Part shown: positions 1-8,379 of the stretch, one piece after another
Numbering within the stretch: position 1 is the first letter of the stretch
How the letters are laid out: each line of letters starts with the position of its first letter
Origin: OMII01 sp947467385
GTDB lineage: Bacteria; Bdellovibrionota_C; UBA2361; OMII01
Reading direction: 5' to 3'
DNA: 64,000 bases
Assembly (NCBI GenBank): GCA_044360075.1
Contig: JBIKLA010000006.1
Location: 62,001 to 126,000 of the forward strand
Notes under the pieces: model-generated
The model's input: only the letters and a program-made list of their open reading frames with translations
Database searches by the model: none
What the model was told of the DNA's origin: nothing
Made by a program: the position numbers and the translations under genes

Positions 1-1
1 G

Positions 2-1312
2 CTTGAGCCGTCCGGGAATACAGTACTTCTCAGCCGGGGCATCAACCACGCCACGCAGCAGCCGGATCCCCAACTGGGCGCCGACGGGGATAGCTTCTTG
101 GGACAGGTCGCGCTAGTCCCGGGGACTACGCCGGTGGTGGTGTTCGCTTTCCTCTCGCGCGCGTCGAATATCGTGGGCAACTATAACGGCCAGGGGTCGG
201 CGCCCTACTTTGGGCGCGTCTCTCTGGGTACGACACCCCTTGAGGTACAGTTAGAGTCCCCAATTTTCCCGAGGCCCGACAACGAATGCCTCGGGCTCTT
301 CCTGAGCGGCAGTGGATCCGCGCTCGCGTTTTCGTCCAGGGCGAGGAACCTGATAAAGCCGGCGCGAGACTGCACTGCCTGCTCCGAGCAGGTCTATATC
401 TTTGACAGGACCAAAAAAAAGCTCGGGCTTCTGAGCTATAGGCCCGAAAGCGATAATGAGGCCTCCGACGGCGACAACTATCTTCCAAGCATCTCCTTCG
501 ATGCTACGGTCGCCTCATTTATCACGACCGCGACCGATTTTGGCGGCGCATCCAACCGGCCGATCGTTGCAGCTCGCGAAAAGGAAACCGAGACTGTGAC
601 TAACTTGAGCACCTCGAGCGACAAGAAAACGAAGAGCACCGGATCCGCGATCGATGCCCGCCTCTCGCCGAGCGGGCTCTACGTGACCTTCACTGATAAC
701 GGCGACAACCTTGTGCCGGGTCTCATCAACTCGGCGGCTATCGGCCAGGTGTACGTGAAGCACCGACTTACGGGCGAGATCGTCCTCGTAAGCCAGAGCG
801 CGTCGGGTAGCGAGGGAGACAGACCATCGACGCTCGCGTCAATTGGGGCTCTGAGCTTCAATTCCCTCGATGCCATCTCGGCGTTCCGCTCTTCGGCGAA
901 CAGTCTCGGGGGGCCGCCGCTGTCCCAGCAGACAGCATCTCGCCTCTTCCGAAATGAGCTGACGATTCCGCCGCCGCCGCTCTCAAGCAACCTTCCAATA
1001 TCGGTTCCGCCCGACCTAAAGGTCACCCAACGGTCGATAACGCTCAAGCTTCAGCGCTTTAGGGTAGGTTCCGCGGGCACCACCTCAAGCGAGGCTGATG
1101 TGGCAGCCAACAGGGTTAGGTACTCGGTCGAGATCCGGAAGACGACCGGCCGGCGAGAGAGGATTCTTCGCACTACGACCCGTAATCAAGTCACAATCAG
1201 GCGGCTTTCACCCGGGCGGTACACAGTGCGCTATCGGGCCTCTGGAAAGACGAACGGGGGTAAGACCCTGACAACCCGTTTCAGCCCGAAGCAGCCCTTC
1301 GTTATCACCTAG
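2..1312 (+). CDS. Beta-propeller (PD40/TolB-like) protein with C-terminal Fn3-like domain, 5' partial
   Basis: The reading frame is open from the first complete codon of the window, so the gene starts upstream; an internal TTG at 98 is unlikely to be the true start because propeller-like sequence precedes it. Repeated blocks of the type 'aFsSrarNLi..., vyi.Drttk..., S-f.S.Dg..v-F.t.a-nlv' are seen, as in exported TolB/PD40-type propellers that display 'LVS...G..Gd..S' motifs (here LVSQSASGSEGDRPS). The last ~100 residues form a beta-rich Fn3-like module ending FSPKQPFVIT. It is probably an exported surface or periplasmic protein of unknown ligand. It converges on the lipoprotein gene that ends at 1313 with no gap. 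Confidence 0.75.
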   Translation, partial: LEPSGNTVLLSRGINHATQQPDPQLGADGDSFLGQVALVPGTTPVVVFAFLSRASNIVGNYNGQGSAPYFGRVSLGTTPLEVQLESPIFPRPDNECLGLFLSGSGSALAFSSRARNLIKPARDCTACSEQVYIFDRTKKKLGLLSYRPESDNEASDGDNYLPSISFDATVASFITTATDFGGASNRPIVAAREKETETVTNLSTSSDKKTKSTGSAIDARLSPSGLYVTFTDNGDNLVPGLINSAAIGQVYVKHRLTGEIVLVSQSASGSEGDRPSTLASIGALSFNSLDAISAFRSSANSLGGPPLSQQTASRLFRNELTIPPPPLSSNLPISVPPDLKVTQRSITLKLQRFRVGSAGTTSSEADVAANRVRYSVEIRKTTGRRERILRTTTRNQVTIRRLSPGRYTVRYRASGKTNGGKTLTTRFSPKQPFVIT

Positions 1313-1729
1313 CTAGTCGACCGAGTGCGCGCTAAGGAACATGGCGCGCTCGAGGGCCACAAAAAAGCTCTGGTAGGGCTTTGGGTCAACAACGGGCCGG
1401 TCGTTAAACTGCGCATTAGCACGAACGATCATCTCATGCTGCCCGCGCGCGCGAACTGAGACCGTCATTCGCAGCGAGTAGCCATCGAGCTTCGTGGCGC
1501 TCACAGTGCCCAGCCCTAGGTCGGCCTTGTCCACGACAAAGCTCAGGTCCTGGAGCGTGGCGATCACCGCCCGGAGCGTCTTGTCCCGGTCGGTAGTGTC
1601 GAAAGCTCGCGACTGAATTGCACGAAGCTGAACCTGCGACTGTTCCGTGTCGAGAATGCGCTGGTCACCCGCCACACACCCAAACAGCAATAGCGCAATG
1701 CCCAAGGCTGGCAATATCCCTCTTCTCAT
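1313..1729 (-). CDS. Small lipoprotein, paralogue of the upstream gene
   Basis: 138 residues. A short positively charged N-terminus and hydrophobic run end in the lipobox LLFGC, so it should be lipidated at the Cys. The mature part carries 'IQSRAFDTTDRDKTLRAVI' followed by 'LQDLSFVVDKADLGLGTVSATK', which matches the neighbouring 178-residue protein (LQTRRFDTTNESELLQASL, LQDLGFELDESESDLGLLVASK). The two are therefore tandem paralogues. A GGGGG ribosome site precedes the ATG. It is the last gene of a three-gene minus-strand run. Function unknown; envelope localisation is the only safe inference. Confidence 0.8.
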   Translation of the reverse strand: MRRGILPALGIALLLFGCVAGDQRILDTEQSQVQLRAIQSRAFDTTDRDKTLRAVIATLQDLSFVVDKADLGLGTVSATKLDGYSLRMTVSVRARGQHEMIVRANAQFNDRPVVDPKPYQSFFVALERAMFLSAHSVD

Positions 1730-1737
1730 GTCACCCC

Positions 1738-2274
1738 CTATATCCCGTGCGCCTCAAGAAAGACCGCCTTCGATAGCTTAAAGAAGAACTCCTGGTATAG
1801 CTCGGGATCCTCAAGGCTCTCCGAGCGCGATACGCGCCCCTGCTCATCCCAAACTATGCGCTGGAACGTGACGCGCACCGTCGACTCGTGCGAAGAGATC
1901 ACGCGTGTAATAAGCGATACCCGAATGCGCTGCATAGCATCAATAACTAGGGTGTCTCCCGTCATGACGTTCATGATGATTTTGCTTGCGAGCTGGCCAG
2001 GGTCCGTCGCATCGCGGGTCTTGGATGCAACGAGCAGGCCTAAGTCCGACTCAGACTCATCAAGCTCGAAACCGAGATCTTGCAACACACCGAGCGATGC
2101 CTGAAGTAACTCGCTCTCGTTCGTTGTGTCGAACCTGCGGGTCTGGAGCCTGCGCAGGTAGACCGCCTCAGGCTGCAGGGTCAAAGCCTCCGGCGGAATC
2201 ACGGGCATGCAGCCCAAGACGAAAGCTGTGACGACAAAGGCCCACAACGGGCGACGAATTCCGGCGAGACTCAT
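1738..2274 (-). CDS. Small lipoprotein, tandem paralogue
   Basis: 178 residues with a signal peptide ending in the lipobox VLGC. It shares the RrFDTTnes.lLqa...LQDLGFeldes.sdLGLlvASK core with the next gene. Its extra central segment (about residues 90-150) is beta-rich and reads as a domain for binding or assembly rather than an enzyme; no catalytic motif is visible. It lies 8 nt before its paralogue and 6 nt after the BamE-like lipoprotein, so the three are almost certainly cotranscribed. Function unknown. Confidence 0.8.
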   Translation of the reverse strand: MSLAGIRRPLWAFVVTAFVLGCMPVIPPEALTLQPEAVYLRRLQTRRFDTTNESELLQASLGVLQDLGFELDESESDLGLLVASKTRDATDPGQLASKIIMNVMTGDTLVIDAMQRIRVSLITRVISSHESTVRVTFQRIVWDEQGRVSRSESLEDPELYQEFFFKLSKAVFLEAHGI

Positions 2275-2280
2275 GCGGCA

Positions 2281-2736
2281 CTAGAACGTAGTTGAGTGGT
2301 ATGCGAAGTCGCGCACGCGGCTGTTGTGGTCGAACTTAATAATCACTGTGAGGGTTTTTTGGGTCGTGGCGGTTGCGCCGCTGCTCGCTCCGTATGACGG
2401 CGCAACACCCCCTCCTGCTAATCCCTCACCGATAAGGGCTCCTCCAAGAATCAGCGTCGCTATCCCGCCCTGGTCAACTGAATATGCTCGCTCAGTCGAT
2501 ATTTTGTCGTAGATCCAAACCTCGCGCCGCTCTTCATCGGTTGTAACGACGTTAGGCGAGCCGAGAGCCTGGGCCACATCGGCGCCCGACATCCCCACCC
2601 GAACCTCCCTCTGCACGGCCCCAACCGTAATGGCAGATCTCCGGTCAGCCGAAACGGCGTCGCGATGGTACTGGGCTCCGGCGCACGCGGCTAAACTAAG
2701 AGCGAGCGGCAAAAGGACGAACTGTAAACGGATCAT
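2281..2736 (-). CDS. Lipoprotein with SmpA/BamE-like fold
   Basis: 151 residues from the ATG at 2736, which has a GGAG ribosome site; an upstream in-frame ATG at 2790 would add an unlikely 18-residue tail before the signal peptide. The signal peptide ends LSLAAC, a lipobox. The mature region has 'VRVGMSGADVAQALGSPNVV...REVWIYDK', the first helix-strand part of the SmpA/OmlA (BamE) fold, then a Gly/Ser-rich linker and a final 'LTVIIKFDHNSRVRDFAYH' strand pair, also typical. BamE-like domains often bind envelope partners. First gene of the three-lipoprotein run. Confidence 0.75.
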   Translation of the reverse strand: MIRLQFVLLPLALSLAACAGAQYHRDAVSADRRSAITVGAVQREVRVGMSGADVAQALGSPNVVTTDEERREVWIYDKISTERAYSVDQGGIATLILGGALIGEGLAGGGVAPSYGASSGATATTQKTLTVIIKFDHNSRVRDFAYHSTTF

Positions 2737-2771
2737 ATTTGCTCCATTGGGGGTTATCGGGAGTTTAGAGG

Positions 2772-2788
2772 GTGCTGGGGGCCAGCAC
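2772..2788. promoter_or_regulatory. Perfect 7-bp hairpin in a divergent intergenic region
   Basis: GTGCTGG (2772-2778) and CCAGCAC (2782-2788) are separated by GGG. The hairpin lies between the divergent starts of the BamE-like lipoprotein (2736, minus) and the acidic exported protein (2884, plus). No T-run follows on either strand, so it is not an intrinsic terminator. An operator or leader structure is possible. Confidence 0.3.
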
Positions 2789-2883
2789 AATGGCAGCTCT
2801 TCCGGTCGCCGGCAGCTTTATCGCTTGAAAAACGGGTCCAAAAGGTACAGGATCTGAGGGCTGAGATTGGAGCGGAGGATTCT

Positions 2884-3318
2884 ATGGGGCACTTCAGGGT
2901 TATCGCGTTGGCTGCATTCGTGTTTCTGCCGTGCTCTGTGCTCTCGGGGATGCCTCCTGCGTGCAGGGTGGCCGTGGCGAGCGACGACAGCGTGTCTCTG
3001 GCTGGCACCAATCGAAGCTTGCCGCCCTTGGGTTCAGCAATCGACCTTCTCCCCGCGCCTCGACGCGCCGCAGCACAGCCGGTGCCCGCCATTCTTGATA
3101 AAGGTGACAGCGCCGATCCGAAGGTGGTTAGCGCCTCCAAAGCAGCCCTAACTCCTGAAGCCGGTAGCTCGGAGGTCGTTCCTCCTGCCGACACTCCGAG
3201 CGTCGAGGACGATGTCTCCGACTCAGTGGCCGAAGACGCGATAATGCCTCACGTTGAGGAGGACTCAGCAGGCGGGCTCGTTGATGGTGGTGACGTTGGT
3301 GGCGACTTCGAGGAGTAG
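2884..3318 (+). CDS. Putative exported acidic low-complexity protein
   Basis: 144 residues with a strong GGAGCGGAGG ribosome site before the ATG. The N-terminus (MGHFRVIALAAFVFLPCSVLS) reads as a signal peptide. The rest lacks fold-like patterning and becomes strongly acidic (VEDDVSDSVAEDAI, GGDVGGDFEE). Its last 70 nt are antisense to the end of the DUF3592 gene at 3249-3689, whose tail is a Ser/Pro repeat, so one of these two tails may be noisy sequence. Unknown function; the ribosome site and signal peptide argue for a real gene. Confidence 0.5.
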   Translation: MGHFRVIALAAFVFLPCSVLSGMPPACRVAVASDDSVSLAGTNRSLPPLGSAIDLLPAPRRAAAQPVPAILDKGDSADPKVVSASKAALTPEAGSSEVVPPADTPSVEDDVSDSVAEDAIMPHVEEDSAGGLVDGGDVGGDFEE

Positions 3319-3689
3319 CCGCACGTGAAAATAAGCGCCACCAGTCCGCACACCATGTAGGTAAGCGGAGCCGCAAATAGGCTAGAGACCTCGGCCAGCC
3401 GAGCGTCCTGGGGATTTGTCGGGCTTACCCAAAGCGGAACCGCGTCGCCCGCTTTTATCTCGCCCAGCATAGGCATCCTCGTCTCGGTTCGGACGGTTCC
3501 GTTATTGAACGGAAATTCGACGTGAACGGGGATCTTCTGCCTCGGCTTCGGAGGCCCAGAGAGGCTTTCTACGGCGATAACCTTGGCGCTGATCCGAACA
3601 GATTCGGTAACAAAACGATAGGCGCCGTAGACGCTGTAGGCACCCCATACAACGAGGAAAAAGGCTGCAATTCTCAGAGGTTTTCGCAT
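3249..3689 (-). CDS. DUF3592-type membrane protein
   Basis: 146 residues with one N-terminal membrane helix (IAAFFLVVWGAYSVYGAYRFV), a beta-rich extracytoplasmic segment with 'VHVEFPFNNGTVRTETRM.....AGDAVPLWVSPTNPQDARL', and a second helix (APLTYMVCGLVALIFTCGY). This order of helix, SH3-like beta domain with a 'G..v.v.y.P.nP..arl' motif, then helix is that of DUF3592 proteins. The C-terminal 20 residues are Ser/Pro/Thr-rich. It overlaps the acidic protein gene on the other strand by 70 nt. Role unknown. Confidence 0.8.
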   Translation of the reverse strand: MRKPLRIAAFFLVVWGAYSVYGAYRFVTESVRISAKVIAVESLSGPPKPRQKIPVHVEFPFNNGTVRTETRMPMLGEIKAGDAVPLWVSPTNPQDARLAEVSSLFAAPLTYMVCGLVALIFTCGYSSKSPPTSPPSTSPPAESSST

Positions 3690-3815
3690 CGTTCGACCCT
3701 ACTATGAAGGCCGGGTTTCAGCCAAGTGTCGCCTATTGGGGGATAACCTCGTGTGGTGCCAATGGCACGATGTGATAGTCTCCCGCATGGTCGTTTACCC
3801 CACACAGGGAGGCTG

Positions 3816-6293
3816 GTGAGCACTAAGCCCGAGCAAAACGCAGGCATTCGAACCTCGGACCGAAAGCCGGACGCCGACGAGAGCGTCTGCGGCGAAGCCC
3901 TGCGCATCGCGGCGCGAGAAGCCGTTATGGCGGGCCTTGAGCACGATCTCCGGGAGCGGTACCTGAGGAGCGGCGAGCCTCCAGAGGCGGCTGGGCGTGC
4001 CGTATCTGCCGTGCGGGCGAGCAATCCCGGCCCGCGCGAGGCCTTGTTGATAGCTAACGCTCTCTGCAAGGCGGCCGAGGAGGGCGGAACGCTCGCCGGC
4101 CTCCCGGAGTTTTGTGCCGAGCTCTTTTCCCATGTGCGTATCGCTGAGCAGCTGTCCCAGAGCTCGCTCAATGCCGCCGTGCGGTCCTACCGAAAGCTCT
4201 TCTCTGAAAACCCCAGCGCCCAGGCGCGAGGCCCCCATTTTCCGCAGGTCGCAGCGACGGCCCTCAATCGGGAGGCGCTGCGGCGCGCTCCTGGCGGCGA
4301 GGCGATCTCCGTTCTTGGCGATATCCTAGCGCTCCTCCCAATGGAGGGACCGCAGCGCTCCATCCGCGATCTTCTTGTGCTGATGGACGACAGGTGCCGA
4401 GTTGAGGATCTGCGGCTGCTGCGGGACCTGTTAGCCTCGGAGCAAATTCCGGATGGCCTCACTATGGCTTTCCGCATCTTTACAGGGGCCATGTCGAACC
4501 TCCGCTCGCAGCGCCCCGGAGCATGGGAGGAGTGCCGTGACATGGCGTCGAAGGCGCTCGCCAACGGCTTCAAGGGAGCGCGCGCCTGCATCAGAAGCTT
4601 TGAGGAGCTTGTTGTAGCAAACGTCTCACCGCTCGCCGTGAAGTGCTTCGCCACAGCCATGCCCGAGCTAGCGCGAGAGCGACCCGATATCCTGCATGGG
4701 CGAGTCGCTGCGAGCGTCGCGCGGGGATGGATGGTCGCGCCGCCACCTCCAAGCGCTTGTCGCTCCTTCCTCTCCCAGGACAATCGCCGTCCACTTGAGC
4801 CCACAACGGTTCGGCTGGCGCGCCTGACCGGCACGAGCTTCGAGCGCATTCCTTTCGATGAGATTTTTTGGCCGGCGCTCGAGTCCCTTTCAGGGCTCGG
4901 GCACTTTCGGCCACTAGCCCCCGAGCGGCACGAGCTTCACAGGAGGATTGCAGATCTCCATCGGGGCTTTTCGACCTCGCTTCGTTTCGACCTTAAGCGG
5001 CTCCCGGGCGAGACAGTTTCTCCGCTCATTCGCGCTGGCATCGAGGTCGGAGATGTTCAGCTAGTTCACTCGGCGACCCAGGATGGCTTTCCGGGTTCCG
5101 GCGTTTCGCTCAGCAACCTCGCCCTCTCCAAGATTCTGGCATCGGACGACCTTTGTCCTGAAGACCCCTTCCGCCGCTACAAAAACCTTTGGCCGGGGAT
5201 CGCAAAAGAGCTAGAGAAACTATCGTCGATCGGGCTGGTGGTTACCGAAGGGATGCTTATCGTGCAGCCCCCTTCCAGCATGCGCCTCGTGATTGGGCGG
5301 CGCCAGGCCCGCCACTACTCGCTATGCATCTTCGCCGGGGACCCTCACGATCACTCACTGGTGAAGGCCCTGCTGGTCGAGTCGGCGTGGTTGCGACGCC
5401 GCGTCGCGCCGTGCCTCAAGGAGTGGCGTCCGAATTGGTTTAAGGGCGCCCCAGAGCAGGCAGCGCAGGACATTGGCTCTATGAGCTTAAGACCTGAACA
5501 GATCCTGGCGCGTAACACCAGCAGGGACATCATCGCGATCGACGTAGGCTCGCCACTCACTCACCTCGCAGGCTTCGCCTACGGCCTTGCTCCTGGCACA
5601 ACGCCTCTGTTTGGCCACCCTTCCTCAGGGCCCGAGAGCGTGCCGCTAACGACCTTTGGGCACGTCGTGGTTGGCGGTGCCGACGCCCCCCTCCCTCAGC
5701 GGCGAGCGGCCTTCCGGGCGCAGGCTCGCGTCGATATCGACCTGGCGCGCTACCTCTCAGAGACCCTTAATCACGTCGATGCATTCCGCCTCTGCCACGC
5801 CATCCTCCACAAGGGGCTCGGCGGACGCCACGGGGCCGGAGCGGACTACTCGCTTCAAGCCCGCCGTCCGGGTGTGGAGCCCCCCTCTCTGCCGGAGATC
5901 AACCCTGGCTCTTCACTCAGCCAGCCCACTCCGGCGCAGGTGGCTCTCGGGCCGCTCGTAGACGCCCTCAAGTGGCACAGGGCGCTTTCAGCGGATGGGC
6001 ACGAGCCAGGACCGAACGATCCCATGCTCGTTACGACCTCGGCGCTCACCTATTCCCAGCCACCCGACGGCGAGTTTGTCCTAGACCTACGAACCCTTGA
6101 GTGCCGAGTCGACACATTTCGCTTCGCCCTTTTCCCGGGCGGTCGTCCGCGTCTCACTGCAGACGTAAAACGAATCTGGCTTGAGGAGCTCCTGCCGCGC
6201 TTTTCTGACACCTTCCAGGACCTGCGCGTGGTAAGCCGAGACCAGCTCCAGCGCACCATGCCGGGCGGCCGGCCTGCCGGCGAACGACCTTAG
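3816..6293 (+). CDS. Large orphan protein, no recognised domain
   Basis: 825 residues from GTG 3816, which sits just after AGGGAGG. An ATG at 3753 in the same frame would add 21 residues of atypical sequence. I do not recognise the family. The first ~330 residues are alpha-helical and Ala/Arg/Leu-rich with repeat-like helix pairs (ALRIAAREAVMAGLEHDLRER; LVLMDDRCRVEDLRLLRDLL), suggesting a solenoid. The C-terminal half is mixed alpha/beta with conserved-looking blocks (RDIIAIDVGSPLTHLAGFAYG; DIDLARYLSETLNHVDAFRLCHAIL; FRFALFPGGRPRLTADVKRIW). No signal peptide, membrane helix, Walker motif or metal site is visible. It stands alone and converges on the ATP-grasp gene with a 17-nt gap. Confidence 0.7.
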   Translation: MSTKPEQNAGIRTSDRKPDADESVCGEALRIAAREAVMAGLEHDLRERYLRSGEPPEAAGRAVSAVRASNPGPREALLIANALCKAAEEGGTLAGLPEFCAELFSHVRIAEQLSQSSLNAAVRSYRKLFSENPSAQARGPHFPQVAATALNREALRRAPGGEAISVLGDILALLPMEGPQRSIRDLLVLMDDRCRVEDLRLLRDLLASEQIPDGLTMAFRIFTGAMSNLRSQRPGAWEECRDMASKALANGFKGARACIRSFEELVVANVSPLAVKCFATAMPELARERPDILHGRVAASVARGWMVAPPPPSACRSFLSQDNRRPLEPTTVRLARLTGTSFERIPFDEIFWPALESLSGLGHFRPLAPERHELHRRIADLHRGFSTSLRFDLKRLPGETVSPLIRAGIEVGDVQLVHSATQDGFPGSGVSLSNLALSKILASDDLCPEDPFRRYKNLWPGIAKELEKLSSIGLVVTEGMLIVQPPSSMRLVIGRRQARHYSLCIFAGDPHDHSLVKALLVESAWLRRRVAPCLKEWRPNWFKGAPEQAAQDIGSMSLRPEQILARNTSRDIIAIDVGSPLTHLAGFAYGLAPGTTPLFGHPSSGPESVPLTTFGHVVVGGADAPLPQRRAAFRAQARVDIDLARYLSETLNHVDAFRLCHAILHKGLGGRHGAGADYSLQARRPGVEPPSLPEINPGSSLSQPTPAQVALGPLVDALKWHRALSADGHEPGPNDPMLVTTSALTYSQPPDGEFVLDLRTLECRVDTFRFALFPGGRPRLTADVKRIWLEELLPRFSDTFQDLRVVSRDQLQRTMPGGRPAGERP

Positions 6294-6310
6294 TCCCGGG
6301 CGCCCCGCTC

Positions 6311-7324
6311 CTAACCGTTTCGCCGAAGGCCGAGCATTAAAAGCTTCTGCAGCAGCGCCTCATACGAAAGGCCTGCCTTGAGTGCCGAGTCGGCGAAATC
6401 CTCCCCTTGGGCGATCTCCGGATTGGGATTCGCCTCGATGATGTAGACCTCTCCGCTCGGCTTGAGCCGCAGATCGATGCGCGCATAGCCCGTTATCCCA
6501 AGCGCACGGTATGTCCGGCGGCACAAGTTCTCTATGCGGGCCTTAAGCTCAAGAGATAGATCCTTGGCCTCGTGGCTCGAAATACCATGCTTCTTTTGGT
6601 ACTTGGCGTCCCACTTGACACGCCGCGTCGCTATGCGTGGCGAACCTTCGGGCATGTTCTCGAACACAAGCTCCCAGATAGGAAGGGTCGTGAGCCGCTC
6701 ATTGCCGAGAATTCCGACGTACAACTCGCGCCCCTCGATGAACTCCTCGGCGATCACGTCAGTTTTGTGCTTTTCATGCATAAACTCGACGCGCTCAAGA
6801 AAGTCCTTATCGTTGTCCACAACAGATGCGTGGGAGATGCCTAGCGAAGCCTCCTCGAGCTGTGACTTAACGAAGAGCGGAAATGACAGTTTTGCCGGGC
6901 GGCGCACCTTCCGCCCCTTGTGAAATACGGCGAAGTCCGGGCCTGGGATGCGGTGATACATAAGCACCTTTCTCGCCAAGGCCTTGTCTCGCGAAAGGAT
7001 CATTCCGCGCGGGTTGCAGCCCGTGTAGGGCACCGGAATGAGCTCAAGGAAACTCACCACGTTCTGGTCATAGAGCGGCTGGTCGTGAAACTCCTCGAGG
7101 AGGTTAAAGACGATGTCGGGCTTAAAATCCTCGACGGCTCCGCGGATCTTTCCGAGGTCCGACCGCACCCCCAGCATGCTGGCCTCGTGCCCGAGCTTTC
7201 GGAGCGTGGAGAGGACGTACTGCTCCGTACGCCAATCTTCGTTGTGAAAATCCAACCTTGCATGAACGCTCTCGGGTGGAACGAGATCTTCGTGCGCCAG
7301 GCAAAGAATCCTCAACTTCTTCAT
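6311..7324 (-). CDS. D-Ala-D-Ala ligase-like ATP-grasp ligase
   Basis: 337 residues. The C-terminal two thirds show the ATP-grasp fold of the D-Ala-D-Ala ligase type: PLFVKSQLEEASLGIS (ATP-binding Lys and the flexible loop, where ligases have EGSS.GV), IAEEFIEGRELYVGILG, and RIDLRLKPSGEVYIIEANPNPEIA (metal-binding Glu and Asn). The N-terminal ~100 residues are a pre-ATP-grasp Rossmann-like domain. Proteins like this form amide bonds using ATP, but the last motif NPNPEI differs from the NTLPG of cell-wall ligases, so the substrate is probably not D-Ala-D-Ala. Its start overlaps the stop of the zinc peptidase gene by 4 nt (translational coupling), which links the two functionally. Confidence 0.85.
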   Translation of the reverse strand: MKKLRILCLAHEDLVPPESVHARLDFHNEDWRTEQYVLSTLRKLGHEASMLGVRSDLGKIRGAVEDFKPDIVFNLLEEFHDQPLYDQNVVSFLELIPVPYTGCNPRGMILSRDKALARKVLMYHRIPGPDFAVFHKGRKVRRPAKLSFPLFVKSQLEEASLGISHASVVDNDKDFLERVEFMHEKHKTDVIAEEFIEGRELYVGILGNERLTTLPIWELVFENMPEGSPRIATRRVKWDAKYQKKHGISSHEAKDLSLELKARIENLCRRTYRALGITGYARIDLRLKPSGEVYIIEANPNPEIAQGEDFADSALKAGLSYEALLQKLLMLGLRRNG

Positions 7325-8361
7325 AGTGCAACGCGATGTCGTCCGCTGTGAAGGTAGTTCATCGTTTGGACCGTTACCAGCACCGTGAATTGCTTAAGGG
7401 TTTCGTTCTCAGGCAAAATTAGCCTCAGCCCGAGCTCAGAGGCGCGCACCATCATCGCCTCTAGTACCCGATCGATAGTATATTGGTAGGTTCCCGTCCA
7501 GCGAGAAACTGTGCCGCGAATCATGCGCCGGCGCCGGCGGATGAACGCTGAGGCGAGCTGGTTTTTGGCGAAATCCGGCCTGTCCGAGAAGAGCGTCCGA
7601 AGATCTTTGTCGTAGAAGCTGGGCGCCTCCCTGCCGTATTTAGACTTGCGCTCGGCGTAGTGCTCGCCGAGGGTCTTCGTAAGTGTCGGGAGCGGATCCA
7701 GGACCTGCTTGTTCTGCACCCGCGCCTGCATGCCCGCGATGTCCGCCATGAGGCGCTCAATGTACTGAAGTTTTCGCAGCGCCGGCCACCCCTGGTACCG
7801 CTCGCGCCACTGCGCATGCGGCGTAAGCCACACCGCGAACGTCTCGGCAAAATCCTCGTCGGGGTGGCTCTGGGCGTACCAGGCGTCGAGGTGCAGGACG
7901 AAGCTCTTGCTGTATGGTTTTGGGGAGTAGTATTCGGGGTACGGAACGGAGGTCTTGCCGAAGATGCGCTTGCGCTCTTTTCGGAGGCGGAGCCGAAACG
8001 CATTTTCTATCGCGTGCCCCACTTCGTGCCGGAGGATCTTGAGGCACCACGCCTCATCTCCCCCCTCGACCTCTAGCAGCTGCACCCGCTCAAGCCTCTC
8101 AAGTCGCGGGTGGGCCAAATAAAACGGGATGGCGATGCCCGGCACGCCGTCTGGGCAAAACCACTCATCTGAGAGCCAGTAGTGTGGCTGAAAATTGAGG
8201 TTGCGTTCATCGAGTTCGCGCTGAACGATCTGGATCCGCCCCTCGATCGGAGTGCCCTCGATATGCAGGTCCAGGTCGCACATGCGCACGGTAAGCAGCT
8301 CCTCGTCGGTCAGGTCGACCCACCAGTGCCCAGCGCCACGCTTTGCGTTGTCAGCCATCAT
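7321..8361 (-). CDS. Predicted zinc-binding metallopeptidase paired with the ATP-grasp gene
   Basis: 346 residues. ILRHEVGHAIENAF at about 109-122 is a zincin HExxH motif (ligands H112 and H116, catalytic E113). HPDEDFAETFAVWLTP at about 166-181 supplies a downstream acidic ligand (E173 or D170), the pattern of the uncharacterised 'putative zinc-binding metallopeptidase' proteins. There is no signal peptide or membrane helix, so it is probably cytoplasmic. The last ~120 residues are basic and helical. The overlap with the ATP-grasp gene suggests a ligase/peptidase pair acting on the same peptide; the substrate is unknown. Start could be either of the first two Met codons. Confidence 0.8.
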   Translation of the reverse strand: MMADNAKRGAGHWWVDLTDEELLTVRMCDLDLHIEGTPIEGRIQIVQRELDERNLNFQPHYWLSDEWFCPDGVPGIAIPFYLAHPRLERLERVQLLEVEGGDEAWCLKILRHEVGHAIENAFRLRLRKERKRIFGKTSVPYPEYYSPKPYSKSFVLHLDAWYAQSHPDEDFAETFAVWLTPHAQWRERYQGWPALRKLQYIERLMADIAGMQARVQNKQVLDPLPTLTKTLGEHYAERKSKYGREAPSFYDKDLRTLFSDRPDFAKNQLASAFIRRRRRMIRGTVSRWTGTYQYTIDRVLEAMMVRASELGLRLILPENETLKQFTVLVTVQTMNYLHSGRHRVAL

Positions 8362-8379
8362 CGCAATTTTATCCGACCG

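Noticed and set aside
2754..3194. 146-codon minus-strand ORF over the acidic exported protein
   Set aside because: No signal, no ribosome site, and Arg/Ser/Ala-rich shadow composition.
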